Positions 9,130 to 15,940 of a DNA stretch of 64,000 nucleotides are shown piece after piece. Each line of letters starts with the position of its first letter. Position 1 is the first letter of the stretch. Both the position numbers and the translations under genes were made by a program. Source of the DNA: an uncultured Oscillospiraceae bacterium (GTDB lineage Bacteria > Bacillota > Clostridia > Oscillospirales > Oscillospiraceae); the NCBI GenBank assembly GCA_934597255.1, contig CAKTQV010000007.1, positions 1 through 64,000 of the forward strand, written 5' to 3'. The notes under the pieces were generated by a model. It searched no databases, was not told the origin of the DNA, and was given only the letters and a program-made list of their open reading frames with translations.

Positions 9130-9623
9130 GACTGTGGGGCGCGCTGCTGCTGAGTCTCGGCGGGCTTCTGTGGGGCCTGGGCGCGGCGGGGCGGCTGAAA
9201 AGACAGGCGCGGGAGCTGGGCGAGCTGGAGAAAACGATGGAGCTGGCCGCCTATGCCATCGGCCGGTTCAGCCGGCCGACGCCGGCTCTCGCGCAGGAGC
9301 TGGCCCGGACGGCGCCGGGCGCGGGCGGAGCGCTGTTCGGGCGGCTGGCGGAGCTTCTGCGCCGGCCGGGCGAGCGCGGGATCGACGCGCTGTGGGATGA
9401 GGCGCTGGAGGAGGTGGACGCGGCGGCGCGGCGGCCGCTGCTGGCCTTCGGGCGGGTGCTCGGGCGCTACGGCGCGCAGGAGCAGGCGCAGGCCGCCGAG
9501 CGCTGCCGGGGGGAGCTTGGAGCGCTTGCGGCGCAGGCCGCCGAGCGCGCGGCGCGCGGCGGGCGCGTATACATTGCGCTGGGAACGGCGGCGGGCGCCG
9601 TACTGGCGATCGTGATGCTGTAG
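9126..9623 (+). CDS. spoIIIAB: Stage III sporulation protein AB
   Basis: 165 residues with a hydrophobic N-terminal segment (about 2-20), a helical middle and a hydrophobic C-terminal segment (about 147-165). This matches the SpoIIIAB layout, which resembles type II secretion protein GspF. The GTG start overlaps the stop of spoIIIAA by 4 bases. Expected in the mother-cell membrane facing the forespore. Confidence 0.88.
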   Translation: MRLWGALLLSLGGLLWGLGAAGRLKRQARELGELEKTMELAAYAIGRFSRPTPALAQELARTAPGAGGALFGRLAELLRRPGERGIDALWDEALEEVDAAARRPLLAFGRVLGRYGAQEQAQAAERCRGELGALAAQAAERAARGGRVYIALGTAAGAVLAIVML

Positions 9624-9631
9624 GGGTGAAA

Positions 9632-9826
9632 ATGGACGTCGATCTGATCTTCAAAATAGCGGCGGTCGGGATCCTGGTGGCGGTTCTGAATCTGCTGCTG
9701 AGCCGTTCCGGGCGCGACGAGCAGGCGCTGATGACGACGATCGCGGGGCTGGTGGTCGTGCTGGTGCTGGTCGTGCAGCAGATCGCCGATCTGTTTGAGC
9801 TGATACGCTCGCTGTTCGGGTTTTAG
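9632..9826 (+). CDS. spoIIIAC: Stage III sporulation protein AC
   Basis: A 64-residue protein with two membrane segments (about 7-24 and 38-55), close in length and pattern to the small SpoIIIAC of Bacillus. The chosen ATG follows AGGGGT at a suitable distance; a GTG two codons earlier sits inside that ribosome site. Together with SpoIIIAD it is thought to form the membrane base of the channel. Confidence 0.88.
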   Translation: MDVDLIFKIAAVGILVAVLNLLLSRSGRDEQALMTTIAGLVVVLVLVVQQIADLFELIRSLFGF

Positions 9827-9829
9827 AAA

Positions 9830-10216
9830 ATGGAGCTGCTGGCGAAGGCGGCGGCCGCGGCGCTCACGGCCGCCGTGGTCGGCCTGATACTGAAAAAGAA
9901 CGTGCCGGAGCTCGGCTTTGTCCTGACGCTGACGGCGGCGGCGATGGCGCTGCTGCTGGCGGCGCGGGTGGGCCAGAGCGTGCGCGGCGCGGTCTCGCTC
10001 GCGGCGGATGCGACGGGGCTGTCCGCCGCCGTGCTCGCGCCGGTGATGAAGTGCGTGGGCATCGGCGTGCTGACGCGGCTGACGGCCGATCTGTGCGCCG
10101 ACGCGGGGCAGTCCGCCGCGGGGAGCGCGGTGGAGATATGCGGCGCGGTCTGCGCGCTGGTCGCGGCGCTGCCGCTGATGGAGAGTTTTTTTGCCATGAT
10201 CGACGGAATGCTATGA
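9830..10216 (+). CDS. spoIIIAD: Stage III sporulation protein AD
   Basis: A 128-residue integral membrane protein with about four hydrophobic segments, homologous in layout to SpoIIIAD. It begins three bases after the spoIIIAC stop, and its own stop overlaps the spoIIIAE start by 4 bases (ATGA). Confidence 0.88.
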   Translation: MELLAKAAAAALTAAVVGLILKKNVPELGFVLTLTAAAMALLLAARVGQSVRGAVSLAADATGLSAAVLAPVMKCVGIGVLTRLTADLCADAGQSAAGSAVEICGAVCALVAALPLMESFFAMIDGML

Positions 10217-11280
10217 GAAAGCTGCTATTGATCGCGCTGTGCGCGCTGCTGCTGGCGTCGCCGGCGCTGGCCGTGGACACGGACGCCGTGACGCAGGCGC
10301 TGCCGGACGAGGCGCGCGGGATACTCGGCGATGTGGAGATCACGGCGGGGCTGGACGCGCGGCCGATGCTGGAGCGGATATGGGAATATGTGCGTTCGGA
10401 GCTGGGCGCGCGCCTTTCGGAGGCGGCGTCCAGCGCGGCGGTGGCGGCGGCGGTCACGCTGCTGTGCTCGCTGGCGGGCGCGCTGGCGCCGGACGGAAGG
10501 ACGCCGGAGTATGTCTGCTTCGGGGCGGCGCTGGCGGTGGCCGGATGCTGCTTCGGGCACATCGGCGGCTATCTGTCCCAGGCGCGGGAGGCGCTGTACA
10601 GCCTGTCGGACTTCTCCCGGGCGCTGCTGCCGTGCATCGCGGCGGCGTCGGCCGCCGCGGGCCACGCGGCCTCCGGCGCGGCGCGCTACGCCGCGTCCTG
10701 CCTGTTCATGGATGTGCTGATGTCCGTGGGGACCGGCGCGGTGCTGCCGCTGATCTACGCCTACGTCGCCGCGGCGACGGCAAAGGCCGCGCTGCCGGCG
10801 GGCGCGCTCGGCGGGCCGGTGAGCGTGCTTCGGTGGCTGTGCACGAGCGCGCTCGTGCTGCTGTGCACGGCGTTCACGTTCTATCTTTCCGTCACGGGCG
10901 CCGTTACGGGAAAGGCCGACGCCGTGGCCGCGGAGCTTACGAAAACGGCGGTGTCCGCCGCGCTGCCCGTCGTGGGCAAGATCCTGTCGGACGCGGCCTC
11001 GACCTATCTGGCGGGGGCGGAGCTGGTGCGCGGCGCGGTCGGCGCGGTGGGGCTGGCGACGGTTTTGTGCGTGTGCATAGGGCCGGTCCTGTCGCTGGGG
11101 GCGCACTATCTGCTGTTCAAGGCGGCGGCGGCCGTGACGGAGCCGTTCACGGAGGGACGGCTGTCCGGCCTCATCGGCGATATCGGCACGGCCTACGGCA
11201 TGACGCTGGGGCTGGTCGGCAGCGGCGGGGCCATGCTGTTTCTGTCGGTCGTGCTGTCCACGGAGGCGCTTGCGGGATGA
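10213..11280 (+). CDS. spoIIIAE: Stage III sporulation protein AE
   Basis: A 355-residue polytopic membrane protein. A signal peptide covers about 1-20 (MRKLLLIALCALLLASPALA), then a soluble segment, then six or more hydrophobic helices. This is the SpoIIIAE architecture, the transporter-like part of the channel. I chose the ATG at 10213, overlapping the spoIIIAD stop, because it directly opens the signal peptide; the longer frame upstream lies inside spoIIIAD. Confidence 0.92.
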   Translation: MRKLLLIALCALLLASPALAVDTDAVTQALPDEARGILGDVEITAGLDARPMLERIWEYVRSELGARLSEAASSAAVAAAVTLLCSLAGALAPDGRTPEYVCFGAALAVAGCCFGHIGGYLSQAREALYSLSDFSRALLPCIAAASAAAGHAASGAARYAASCLFMDVLMSVGTGAVLPLIYAYVAAATAKAALPAGALGGPVSVLRWLCTSALVLLCTAFTFYLSVTGAVTGKADAVAAELTKTAVSAALPVVGKILSDAASTYLAGAELVRGAVGAVGLATVLCVCIGPVLSLGAHYLLFKAAAAVTEPFTEGRLSGLIGDIGTAYGMTLGLVGSGGAMLFLSVVLSTEALAG

Positions 11281-11741
11281 GACGGTGGCTTTTATCCGTG
11301 GCCGGCGCGGCCATGCTCAGCTCGCTGGCGCTGGCGCTGTGCCCGAAGGGGCGCGTGCGGCAGGTGACGCGCTTTGTGTGCGCGCTCGTGTGCATGCTCG
11401 CGCTCATCTCGCCGCTGCTGCGGCTCGATCCGCAGGCGCTGCTGCCGCCGGCGGACGATTACCGCGCCGAGGCCGAGAGCTTTGCCGCCGCGGAACAGGA
11501 AACGGCAAAAAACGAACAGCGGCTGTACATACAGCAGGAATGTGCGGCATATATTTTGGACGAAGCGGAAGAACTTGGCCTGGCCGTGACCGAAGCGAGC
11601 GTTCTGGCCCGCTGGGACGCGGACGGCGGCGTGTGGCAGCCGGCCTATTCCACGGTAGCCGCGCCGTACGACGCGGCGCTGTCCGCGGCCATTGAATCCC
11701 AGCTCGGCATCCCGAAGGAGGCGCAGCGATGGCAGGAGTGA
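11277..11741 (+). CDS. spoIIIAF: Stage III sporulation protein AF
   Basis: 154 residues: two membrane helices at about 5-21 and 32-48, then a soluble domain of about 100 residues, matching SpoIIIAF with its ring-building-motif-like C-terminal domain. The start overlaps the spoIIIAE stop by 4 bases. Confidence 0.86.
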   Translation: MRRWLLSVAGAAMLSSLALALCPKGRVRQVTRFVCALVCMLALISPLLRLDPQALLPPADDYRAEAESFAAAEQETAKNEQRLYIQQECAAYILDEAEELGLAVTEASVLARWDADGGVWQPAYSTVAAPYDAALSAAIESQLGIPKEAQRWQE

Positions 11742-12055
11742 AAAAAGCGCTGGAGAAGCTCGGCGGCCTGAAATACGCGCTGATCGTCGCGGCGTTCGGC
11801 CTGGCTCTGCTGCTGTGGCCGGGCGGAAGCGAAAAGCCGGACGCCGCCGCGGCGGAGGAGGCGCGGCTGGAGGCGCTGCTTGGCCGGATCGAGGGCGTGG
11901 GAGAGCTGCACCTGCTTTTGTCGGAGCAGGGGGCGGCGGTGGTATGCGCCGGCGCGGACGACGCCGGCGTGCGGCTGGAGATCTGTCAGGCTCTGCATTG
12001 CTACACGGGCCTTGGCAGCGACAGGATACAGGTCTTCAAACTGAAATCAAATTAG
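11729..12055 (+). CDS. spoIIIAG: Stage III sporulation protein AG (short form)
   Basis: A 108-residue protein with one membrane helix at about 15-31 and a small domain containing a VGELHLLLSEQG strand. Position between AF and AH and the helix-plus-ring-domain layout identify it. It is about half the length of the Bacillus protein (229 residues, recalled). The part missing appears to be the insert that forms the large ring's beta-barrel. The frame overlaps spoIIIAF by 13 bases and shows no frameshift. Confidence 0.8.
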   Translation: MAGVKKALEKLGGLKYALIVAAFGLALLLWPGGSEKPDAAAAEEARLEALLGRIEGVGELHLLLSEQGAAVVCAGADDAGVRLEICQALHCYTGLGSDRIQVFKLKSN

Positions 12056-12066
12056 GAGGGGATACC

Positions 12067-12618
12067 TTGAGAAGGAATCTGAAACGCAACATCGTCATTG
12101 CCGCCGTGCTGGTTTTCGTGGGCGCCGCCGTCTACCTCAACTGGTCGTACAACGCCAAGTGGGGCACGGCCTCGGCCGCGATGGCCAAGGCGGAGGACGA
12201 GGCCATGGCCGCCGCCGGGGAGGAATATCTCGCGGTCTCGGCCGAGGCGGGCGACGCGGTCTCGGCGTATTTTGCCCAGGCGCGCCTGACGCGCCAGCAG
12301 AGCCGCGACGAGGCCATGCAGATGCTCGAAAGCGCCTGCGCCGGGGCCGACGCGTCGCAGGACGTGATCGACGAGGCCATGCGCCAGATCAACACGATGG
12401 CCCAGTGGAACATGGCCGAATCCGTGATGGAGTCGGAGCTGCTCGCGCGCGACTTTGCCGACTGCGTGGTGTTCGCGGCGCAGGACGGCGTGACCGTGGC
12501 GGTGCCCGCGCCGGCGGAGGGACTCGACGAGGCCTCCGTCGCCCAGATCACGCAGACGGTGCTGGCAAACTCCGATTATGAGGCCAGTCAGCTCAACATC
12601 ATCGAGATAAAAAGTTGA
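12067..12618 (+). CDS. spoIIIAH: Stage III sporulation protein AH
   Basis: A 183-residue protein with one N-terminal membrane helix (about 8-25) and an extracytoplasmic domain that, in other species, binds SpoIIQ across the intermembrane space. The C-terminal half (AQDGVTVAVPAP to the terminal ASQLNIIEIKS) fits the EscJ/ring-building fold of the family. Translation starts at TTG 12067, which follows a strong AGGAGGGG at 12053-12060. Last gene of the operon. Confidence 0.9.
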   Translation: MRRNLKRNIVIAAVLVFVGAAVYLNWSYNAKWGTASAAMAKAEDEAMAAAGEEYLAVSAEAGDAVSAYFAQARLTRQQSRDEAMQMLESACAGADASQDVIDEAMRQINTMAQWNMAESVMESELLARDFADCVVFAAQDGVTVAVPAPAEGLDEASVAQITQTVLANSDYEASQLNIIEIKS

Positions 12619-12624
12619 GCGCCC

Positions 12625-12645
12625 GCGGGGCGTTTGCCGCCCCGC
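12625..12645 (+). terminator. Hairpin after the spoIIIA operon
   Basis: A perfect 8-base inverted repeat (12625-12632 with 12638-12645) lies 7 bases past the spoIIIAH stop. It lacks a clean T-run, so it may attenuate rather than stop transcription. Confidence 0.4.
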
Positions 12646-12656
12646 AAAGAAAGGGC

Positions 12657-12685
12657 TTTTCATTTGCCGCTGGTTGTGATATAAT
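12657..12685 (+). promoter_or_regulatory. Sigma-A promoter of the Asp23-nusB housekeeping operon
   Basis: TTTTCA (12657-12662), 17 bases, then a consensus TATAAT (12680-12685). The start codon at 12714 follows with GGAGGTG in between. Confidence 0.55.
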
Positions 12686-12713
12686 TTCTGCGCAAAATCG
12701 GAGGTGTATATCA

Positions 12714-13073
12714 GTGGCAGAAAACTACATCACCAAACAGGTAGAAAAGGGAAGCGTCAATATTTCCGAGGACGTGATCAACGTCATGGTCGCCGCCGCC
12801 GCCAGCGAGGTGGAGGGCGTGGCCGGTCTCGGCAGCTCGACGACGCCGGAGCTGGCGGAGCTTTTCGGCCGCAAGCCCGGCTCCAGAGGCGTCAAGTGCC
12901 AGTTCGTTGACGGGAAGATCAGCATCGACGTGCTCATCAACGTCTCCTACGGCGGAAGCATCACCGAGATCGCCTCCGGCGTGCAGGACGCCGTGTGCCG
13001 TGAGGTCGAGTCCATCACGGGGATGGACTGCGTCGTGAACGTCCATGTGACGGGCATCTCGTTTGACAAGTGA
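12714..13073 (+). CDS. Asp23/Gls24 family protein
   Basis: A 119-residue cytoplasmic protein of the Asp23/Gls24 family. Typical features are the opening GSVNISEDVINVMVAAAASEVEGVAGL and the later VNVSYGGSITEIASGVQDAV and VNVHVTGI segments. GTG start with GGAGGTG just upstream. Placement directly before nusB matches the yqhY position in Firmicutes, where mutants show altered lipid metabolism and envelope stress; the exact role is unsettled. Confidence 0.9.
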   Translation: MAENYITKQVEKGSVNISEDVINVMVAAAASEVEGVAGLGSSTTPELAELFGRKPGSRGVKCQFVDGKISIDVLINVSYGGSITEIASGVQDAVCREVESITGMDCVVNVHVTGISFDK

Positions 13074-13099
13074 GCGTCCGGCGGCAGGCCGGAAAAACA

Positions 13100-13124
13100 A
13101 AAGGGGCTCCTGCGCGGAGCTCCT
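13100..13124 (+). terminator. Intercistronic hairpin between the Asp23 gene and nusB
   Basis: The arms GGGGCTCC and GGAGCTCC flank a short GC-rich loop and are followed by TTGTG. Without a T-run it is more likely an attenuator or processing hairpin than a full terminator. Confidence 0.35.
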
Positions 13125-13151
13125 TGTGCTATATGAGGGAATAAAGAGACT

Positions 13152-13655
13152 ATGACTAGAACAGCAGCCAGAGAGCTTGCCATCCAGCTCGGCTTTTCCG
13201 TGGCCGCCGCCGGCGCCGCGCCGGGCGAGGCGCTGGACGAATTTTTCGCGCCCGAGCATTACGCGAGCATGGCGCCGGAGGGCGCCCTGTACGAGCACAA
13301 GCCCGGCGGCCAGATGGATTACATCCGCCGCAGCGTTGAGGGAGTGAGCGAAAAGCGCGCGGAGCTGGACGCGCTCATCGCCCGCTATGCCAGAGGCTGG
13401 CGGACGGAGCGCATCGACCGCGCGGCCGCGGCGATTTTGCGGCAGGCGATGTATGAGATCCTTTACATGCCGGACATACCGACCGCTTCGAGCATCGACG
13501 AGGCGGTGGAGCTGGCCAAGGGCTATGAGGACGCCGACGTCGTCGCGTTCATCAACGGCGTGCTCGGCAGCTTCTGCCGCGGCGAGCTGGAAGGCGAAGC
13601 GCAGCCGGCGGCGGAAGGGCCGGAGGAGGAAGAACGGGAGCAGCGGGATGAATGA
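13152..13655 (+). CDS. nusB: Transcription antitermination factor NusB
   Basis: A 167-residue all-helical RNA-binding protein of the rRNA antitermination complex. Family signatures include TRTAARELAIQLGFS at the N-terminus and the C-terminal ILRQAMYEILYMPDIPTASSIDEAVELAKGY run, conserved for NusB. An acidic tail of about 20 residues follows the domain. The gene sits before xseA, a common Firmicute order. Confidence 0.93.
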   Translation: MTRTAARELAIQLGFSVAAAGAAPGEALDEFFAPEHYASMAPEGALYEHKPGGQMDYIRRSVEGVSEKRAELDALIARYARGWRTERIDRAAAAILRQAMYEILYMPDIPTASSIDEAVELAKGYEDADVVAFINGVLGSFCRGELEGEAQPAAEGPEEEEREQRDE

Positions 13656-14865
13656 GATGGTCCTGACCGTCTCCGAACTGAACAGCCACATCAAAAATCT
13701 CCTGGAGGCCGATCCCTCCCTTGCGCGCGTGAGCGTGAAGGGAGAGCTTTCCAACTACAAGATCTACCCCTCCGGGCACCACTATTTCACGCTCAAGGAC
13801 GCCGAATGCGCGATCCGCTGCGTCATGTTCCGCTCCGCGGCGGCGAAGCTGCGCTTCCGGCCGGAGAGCGGCATGAAGGTGACGGCGGCGGGGCGCGTGT
13901 CCGTCTATCCGCGCGACGGCGCGTATCAGCTTTACGCAACGGAGCTGATGCCGGAGGGCGCGGGCGACCTGCAGGTCGCCTTTGAGCAGCTCAAGGCAAA
14001 GCTCGAGGCGGAGGGCCTGTTCGACCGCGCGCATAAAAAGCCGCTGCCGGCCTTTCCGAAGACCGTCGCGGTCGTCACGTCCGGCGCCGGCGCGGCTGTG
14101 CACGACATCATCCGCGTTATGCATAAGCGCTGGCCGGCGGCGAAGATCGTTCTTCTGCCGGTGCGGGTGCAGGGCGCGGAGGCGCCGCCGGAAATCGCCG
14201 GCGCGCTGCGCTACGCCAACCGCTGGCACGTAGCCGACCTTATCATCACCGGGCGCGGCGGCGGCTCGATGGAGGATCTGTGGGCCTTCAACGACGAGCG
14301 CGTGGCGCGCGCGATCTACGAATCGGAGATACCGGTCATCTCGGCCGTGGGCCACGAGCCGGACGTGACCATTTCGGACTATGTGGCGGACCGCCGGGCG
14401 GCCACGCCGTCGAACGCGGCGGAGATCGCCGTGCCGGACCGGATGGAGGTGCGCGACGCACTCGAGGGGCGCGGGGCGCGGCTGTCGCAGGCGATGCGGA
14501 AAAAGCTGGAGTCGCTCGCGCGCCGTCTGGAGGACGCCGCCGCGCGGCCGGCGCTGCGCGACCCGGAGGTGTATCTGGCCAACAAGCGCATGGCGCTCGA
14601 TTACGGGCGGACAGGCCTGGCCGCGGCGTTTGAAAAGCGGCTCGAGGGCAAAAAGCGCGCCGCGGCGACGCTGGCGGCCAAGCTTGACGCGCTCAGCCCG
14701 CTCAAGGTGCTCGAGCGCGGCTACTCCATCGCGCAGAAGGACGGGAAAACGCTGCGCCGCGCCGCCGAGGTATCGGTGGGCGACGCGATCGACGTGAGAC
14801 TGCCGGACGGCCGTCTCGGCTGTATTGTACAGGAGGTCGGAAATGACGGAAGAGAAAAGCTTTGA
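13648..14865 (+). CDS. xseA: Exodeoxyribonuclease VII large subunit
   Basis: A 405-residue catalytic subunit that degrades single-stranded DNA into oligonucleotides. An OB-fold covers about 5-100, and the exonuclease core shows TSGAGAAVHDI, GRGGGSMEDLWAFNDE and GHEPDVTISDYVADRRAATPS. A coiled-coil region and the final LKVLERGYSIA complete the family layout. I chose the ATG at 13648, inside the nusB end; the longer frame upstream reads nusB out of frame. Confidence 0.95.
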   Translation: MNEMVLTVSELNSHIKNLLEADPSLARVSVKGELSNYKIYPSGHHYFTLKDAECAIRCVMFRSAAAKLRFRPESGMKVTAAGRVSVYPRDGAYQLYATELMPEGAGDLQVAFEQLKAKLEAEGLFDRAHKKPLPAFPKTVAVVTSGAGAAVHDIIRVMHKRWPAAKIVLLPVRVQGAEAPPEIAGALRYANRWHVADLIITGRGGGSMEDLWAFNDERVARAIYESEIPVISAVGHEPDVTISDYVADRRAATPSNAAEIAVPDRMEVRDALEGRGARLSQAMRKKLESLARRLEDAAARPALRDPEVYLANKRMALDYGRTGLAAAFEKRLEGKKRAAATLAAKLDALSPLKVLERGYSIAQKDGKTLRRAAEVSVGDAIDVRLPDGRLGCIVQEVGNDGREKL

Positions 14866-15064
14866 ACAGTCGCTCCAGCGGCTCGACGAGATCGTGCGTC
14901 TGCTGGAAAAGGGCGACGCGCCGCTGTCGGAGAGCCTGGGGCTCTTTGAGGAGGGAACGGGCCTTGTCAAGCGCTGCACCGAGCAGCTCGAGCAGGCGGA
15001 GCAGCGCGTCGTGCAGCTTCGCAAGAGCGCCGACGGCAGCCCCGAGGAGCTTCCCTTTGAATAA
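14843..15064 (+). CDS. xseB: Exodeoxyribonuclease VII small subunit
   Basis: A 73-residue helical hairpin partner of XseA. It shows the family pattern FEQSLQRLDEIVRLLEKGDAPLSESLGLFEEG, which is diagnostic for XseB. It overlaps the end of xseA by 23 bases, and its stop lies inside the start of the prenyl synthase gene. Confidence 0.95.
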   Translation: MTEEKSFEQSLQRLDEIVRLLEKGDAPLSESLGLFEEGTGLVKRCTEQLEQAEQRVVQLRKSADGSPEELPFE

Positions 15065-15845
15065 GGCGCAGATATACCGCGCGCAGATCGAGGCGCGGCT
15101 GGCGGAATGCTTTCCCGGCGGCGACCGGCTGCGCGAGGCCATGCGCTACGCGCTGCTGTCCGGCGGAAAGCGCATCCGCCCGATCCTGACGATGGAATTC
15201 GGGCGGCTGTGCGGCGCGGCGCCGGAGACGGTGCTGGACGTGGCCTGCGGCGTGGAGATGCTGCACTGCTATTCGCTCGTTCACGACGATCTGCCCTGCA
15301 TGGACAACGACGATACGCGCCGCGGAAAGCCGGCCTGCCACATCGCCTTCGGCGAGACGGTGGCGACGCTGGCGGGCGACTGCCTGCAGGCGGAGGCCTT
15401 CGCGTCCGTGTGCCGCGCGCCGATCGGCGGGGAGGAAAAGGCCCGCTGCTGCGCGCTGCTGGCGGAGGCGGCTGGCGCGTCCGGCATATGCGGCGGCCAG
15501 CTTCTGGATCTGGCCGGCCCGTCCGGCGAGGAGGAGCTGCTGCGCACCGATCTGGGGAAAACGGCGGCGCTCATCGCGGCGGCCTGCGCCATGGGCGCGG
15601 CGGCGGCCGGAGCCGGCGGGGACCGGATCGCCGCCGCGGGCCGCTACGGCACGCAGCTCGGCATGGCCTTTCAGCTGCGCGACGACGCGCTGGACGGCGA
15701 CGGCTTCGCCGCGCTGCTCGGCGGGGAGGAATGCGCGCGCCGGACCGCTGCATATACGCAGGCGGCGCTGCAGGAGCTGGAAGCCTTTGCGGACGCGGAT
15801 TTTCTGCGCGGGCTGACGGAGGAGCTGGCCGGGCGATTTACATAA
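15057..15845 (+). CDS. ispA: Polyprenyl (farnesyl/geranylgeranyl) diphosphate synthase, short form
   Basis: A 262-residue prenyl synthase that condenses isopentenyl diphosphate with allylic diphosphates. The opening GGKRIRP, the first Asp-rich motif HDDLPCMDND and the second motif QLRDDALD are present. The usual stretch after the second motif (GKPxGSDxxNxKxTY in relatives) is absent. That leaves a protein about 30 residues shorter than typical and lacks the conserved Lys-Ser/Thr-Tyr of that loop. I chose TTG 15057 because GAGGAG precedes it at good spacing and no ATG is available before the GGKRIRP block. It overlaps xseB by 8 bases. Confidence 0.88.
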   Translation: MNKAQIYRAQIEARLAECFPGGDRLREAMRYALLSGGKRIRPILTMEFGRLCGAAPETVLDVACGVEMLHCYSLVHDDLPCMDNDDTRRGKPACHIAFGETVATLAGDCLQAEAFASVCRAPIGGEEKARCCALLAEAAGASGICGGQLLDLAGPSGEEELLRTDLGKTAALIAAACAMGAAAAGAGGDRIAAAGRYGTQLGMAFQLRDDALDGDGFAALLGGEECARRTAAYTQAALQELEAFADADFLRGLTEELAGRFT

Positions 15846-15870
15846 AATATGCAAATTTCTTTGAATATAT

Positions 15871-15911
15871 GCAAAATGCACCTTGCAATGCAGGGTGCGT
15901 TTTGCTATGAT
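15871..15911 (+). promoter_or_regulatory. dxs promoter with an overlapping dyad
   Basis: TTGCAA (15883-15888), 17 bases, TATGAT (15906-15911). A 12-base inverted repeat, arms 15871-15882 and 15894-15905 with one mismatch, brackets the -35 box and fills the spacer. ATGCAAA-like words recur at 15849, 15869 and 15919. The layout suggests an operator; no regulator can be named. Confidence 0.55.
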
Positions 15912-15940
15912 ATAGGAAATGCAAAAAAGGTGACAGTACA

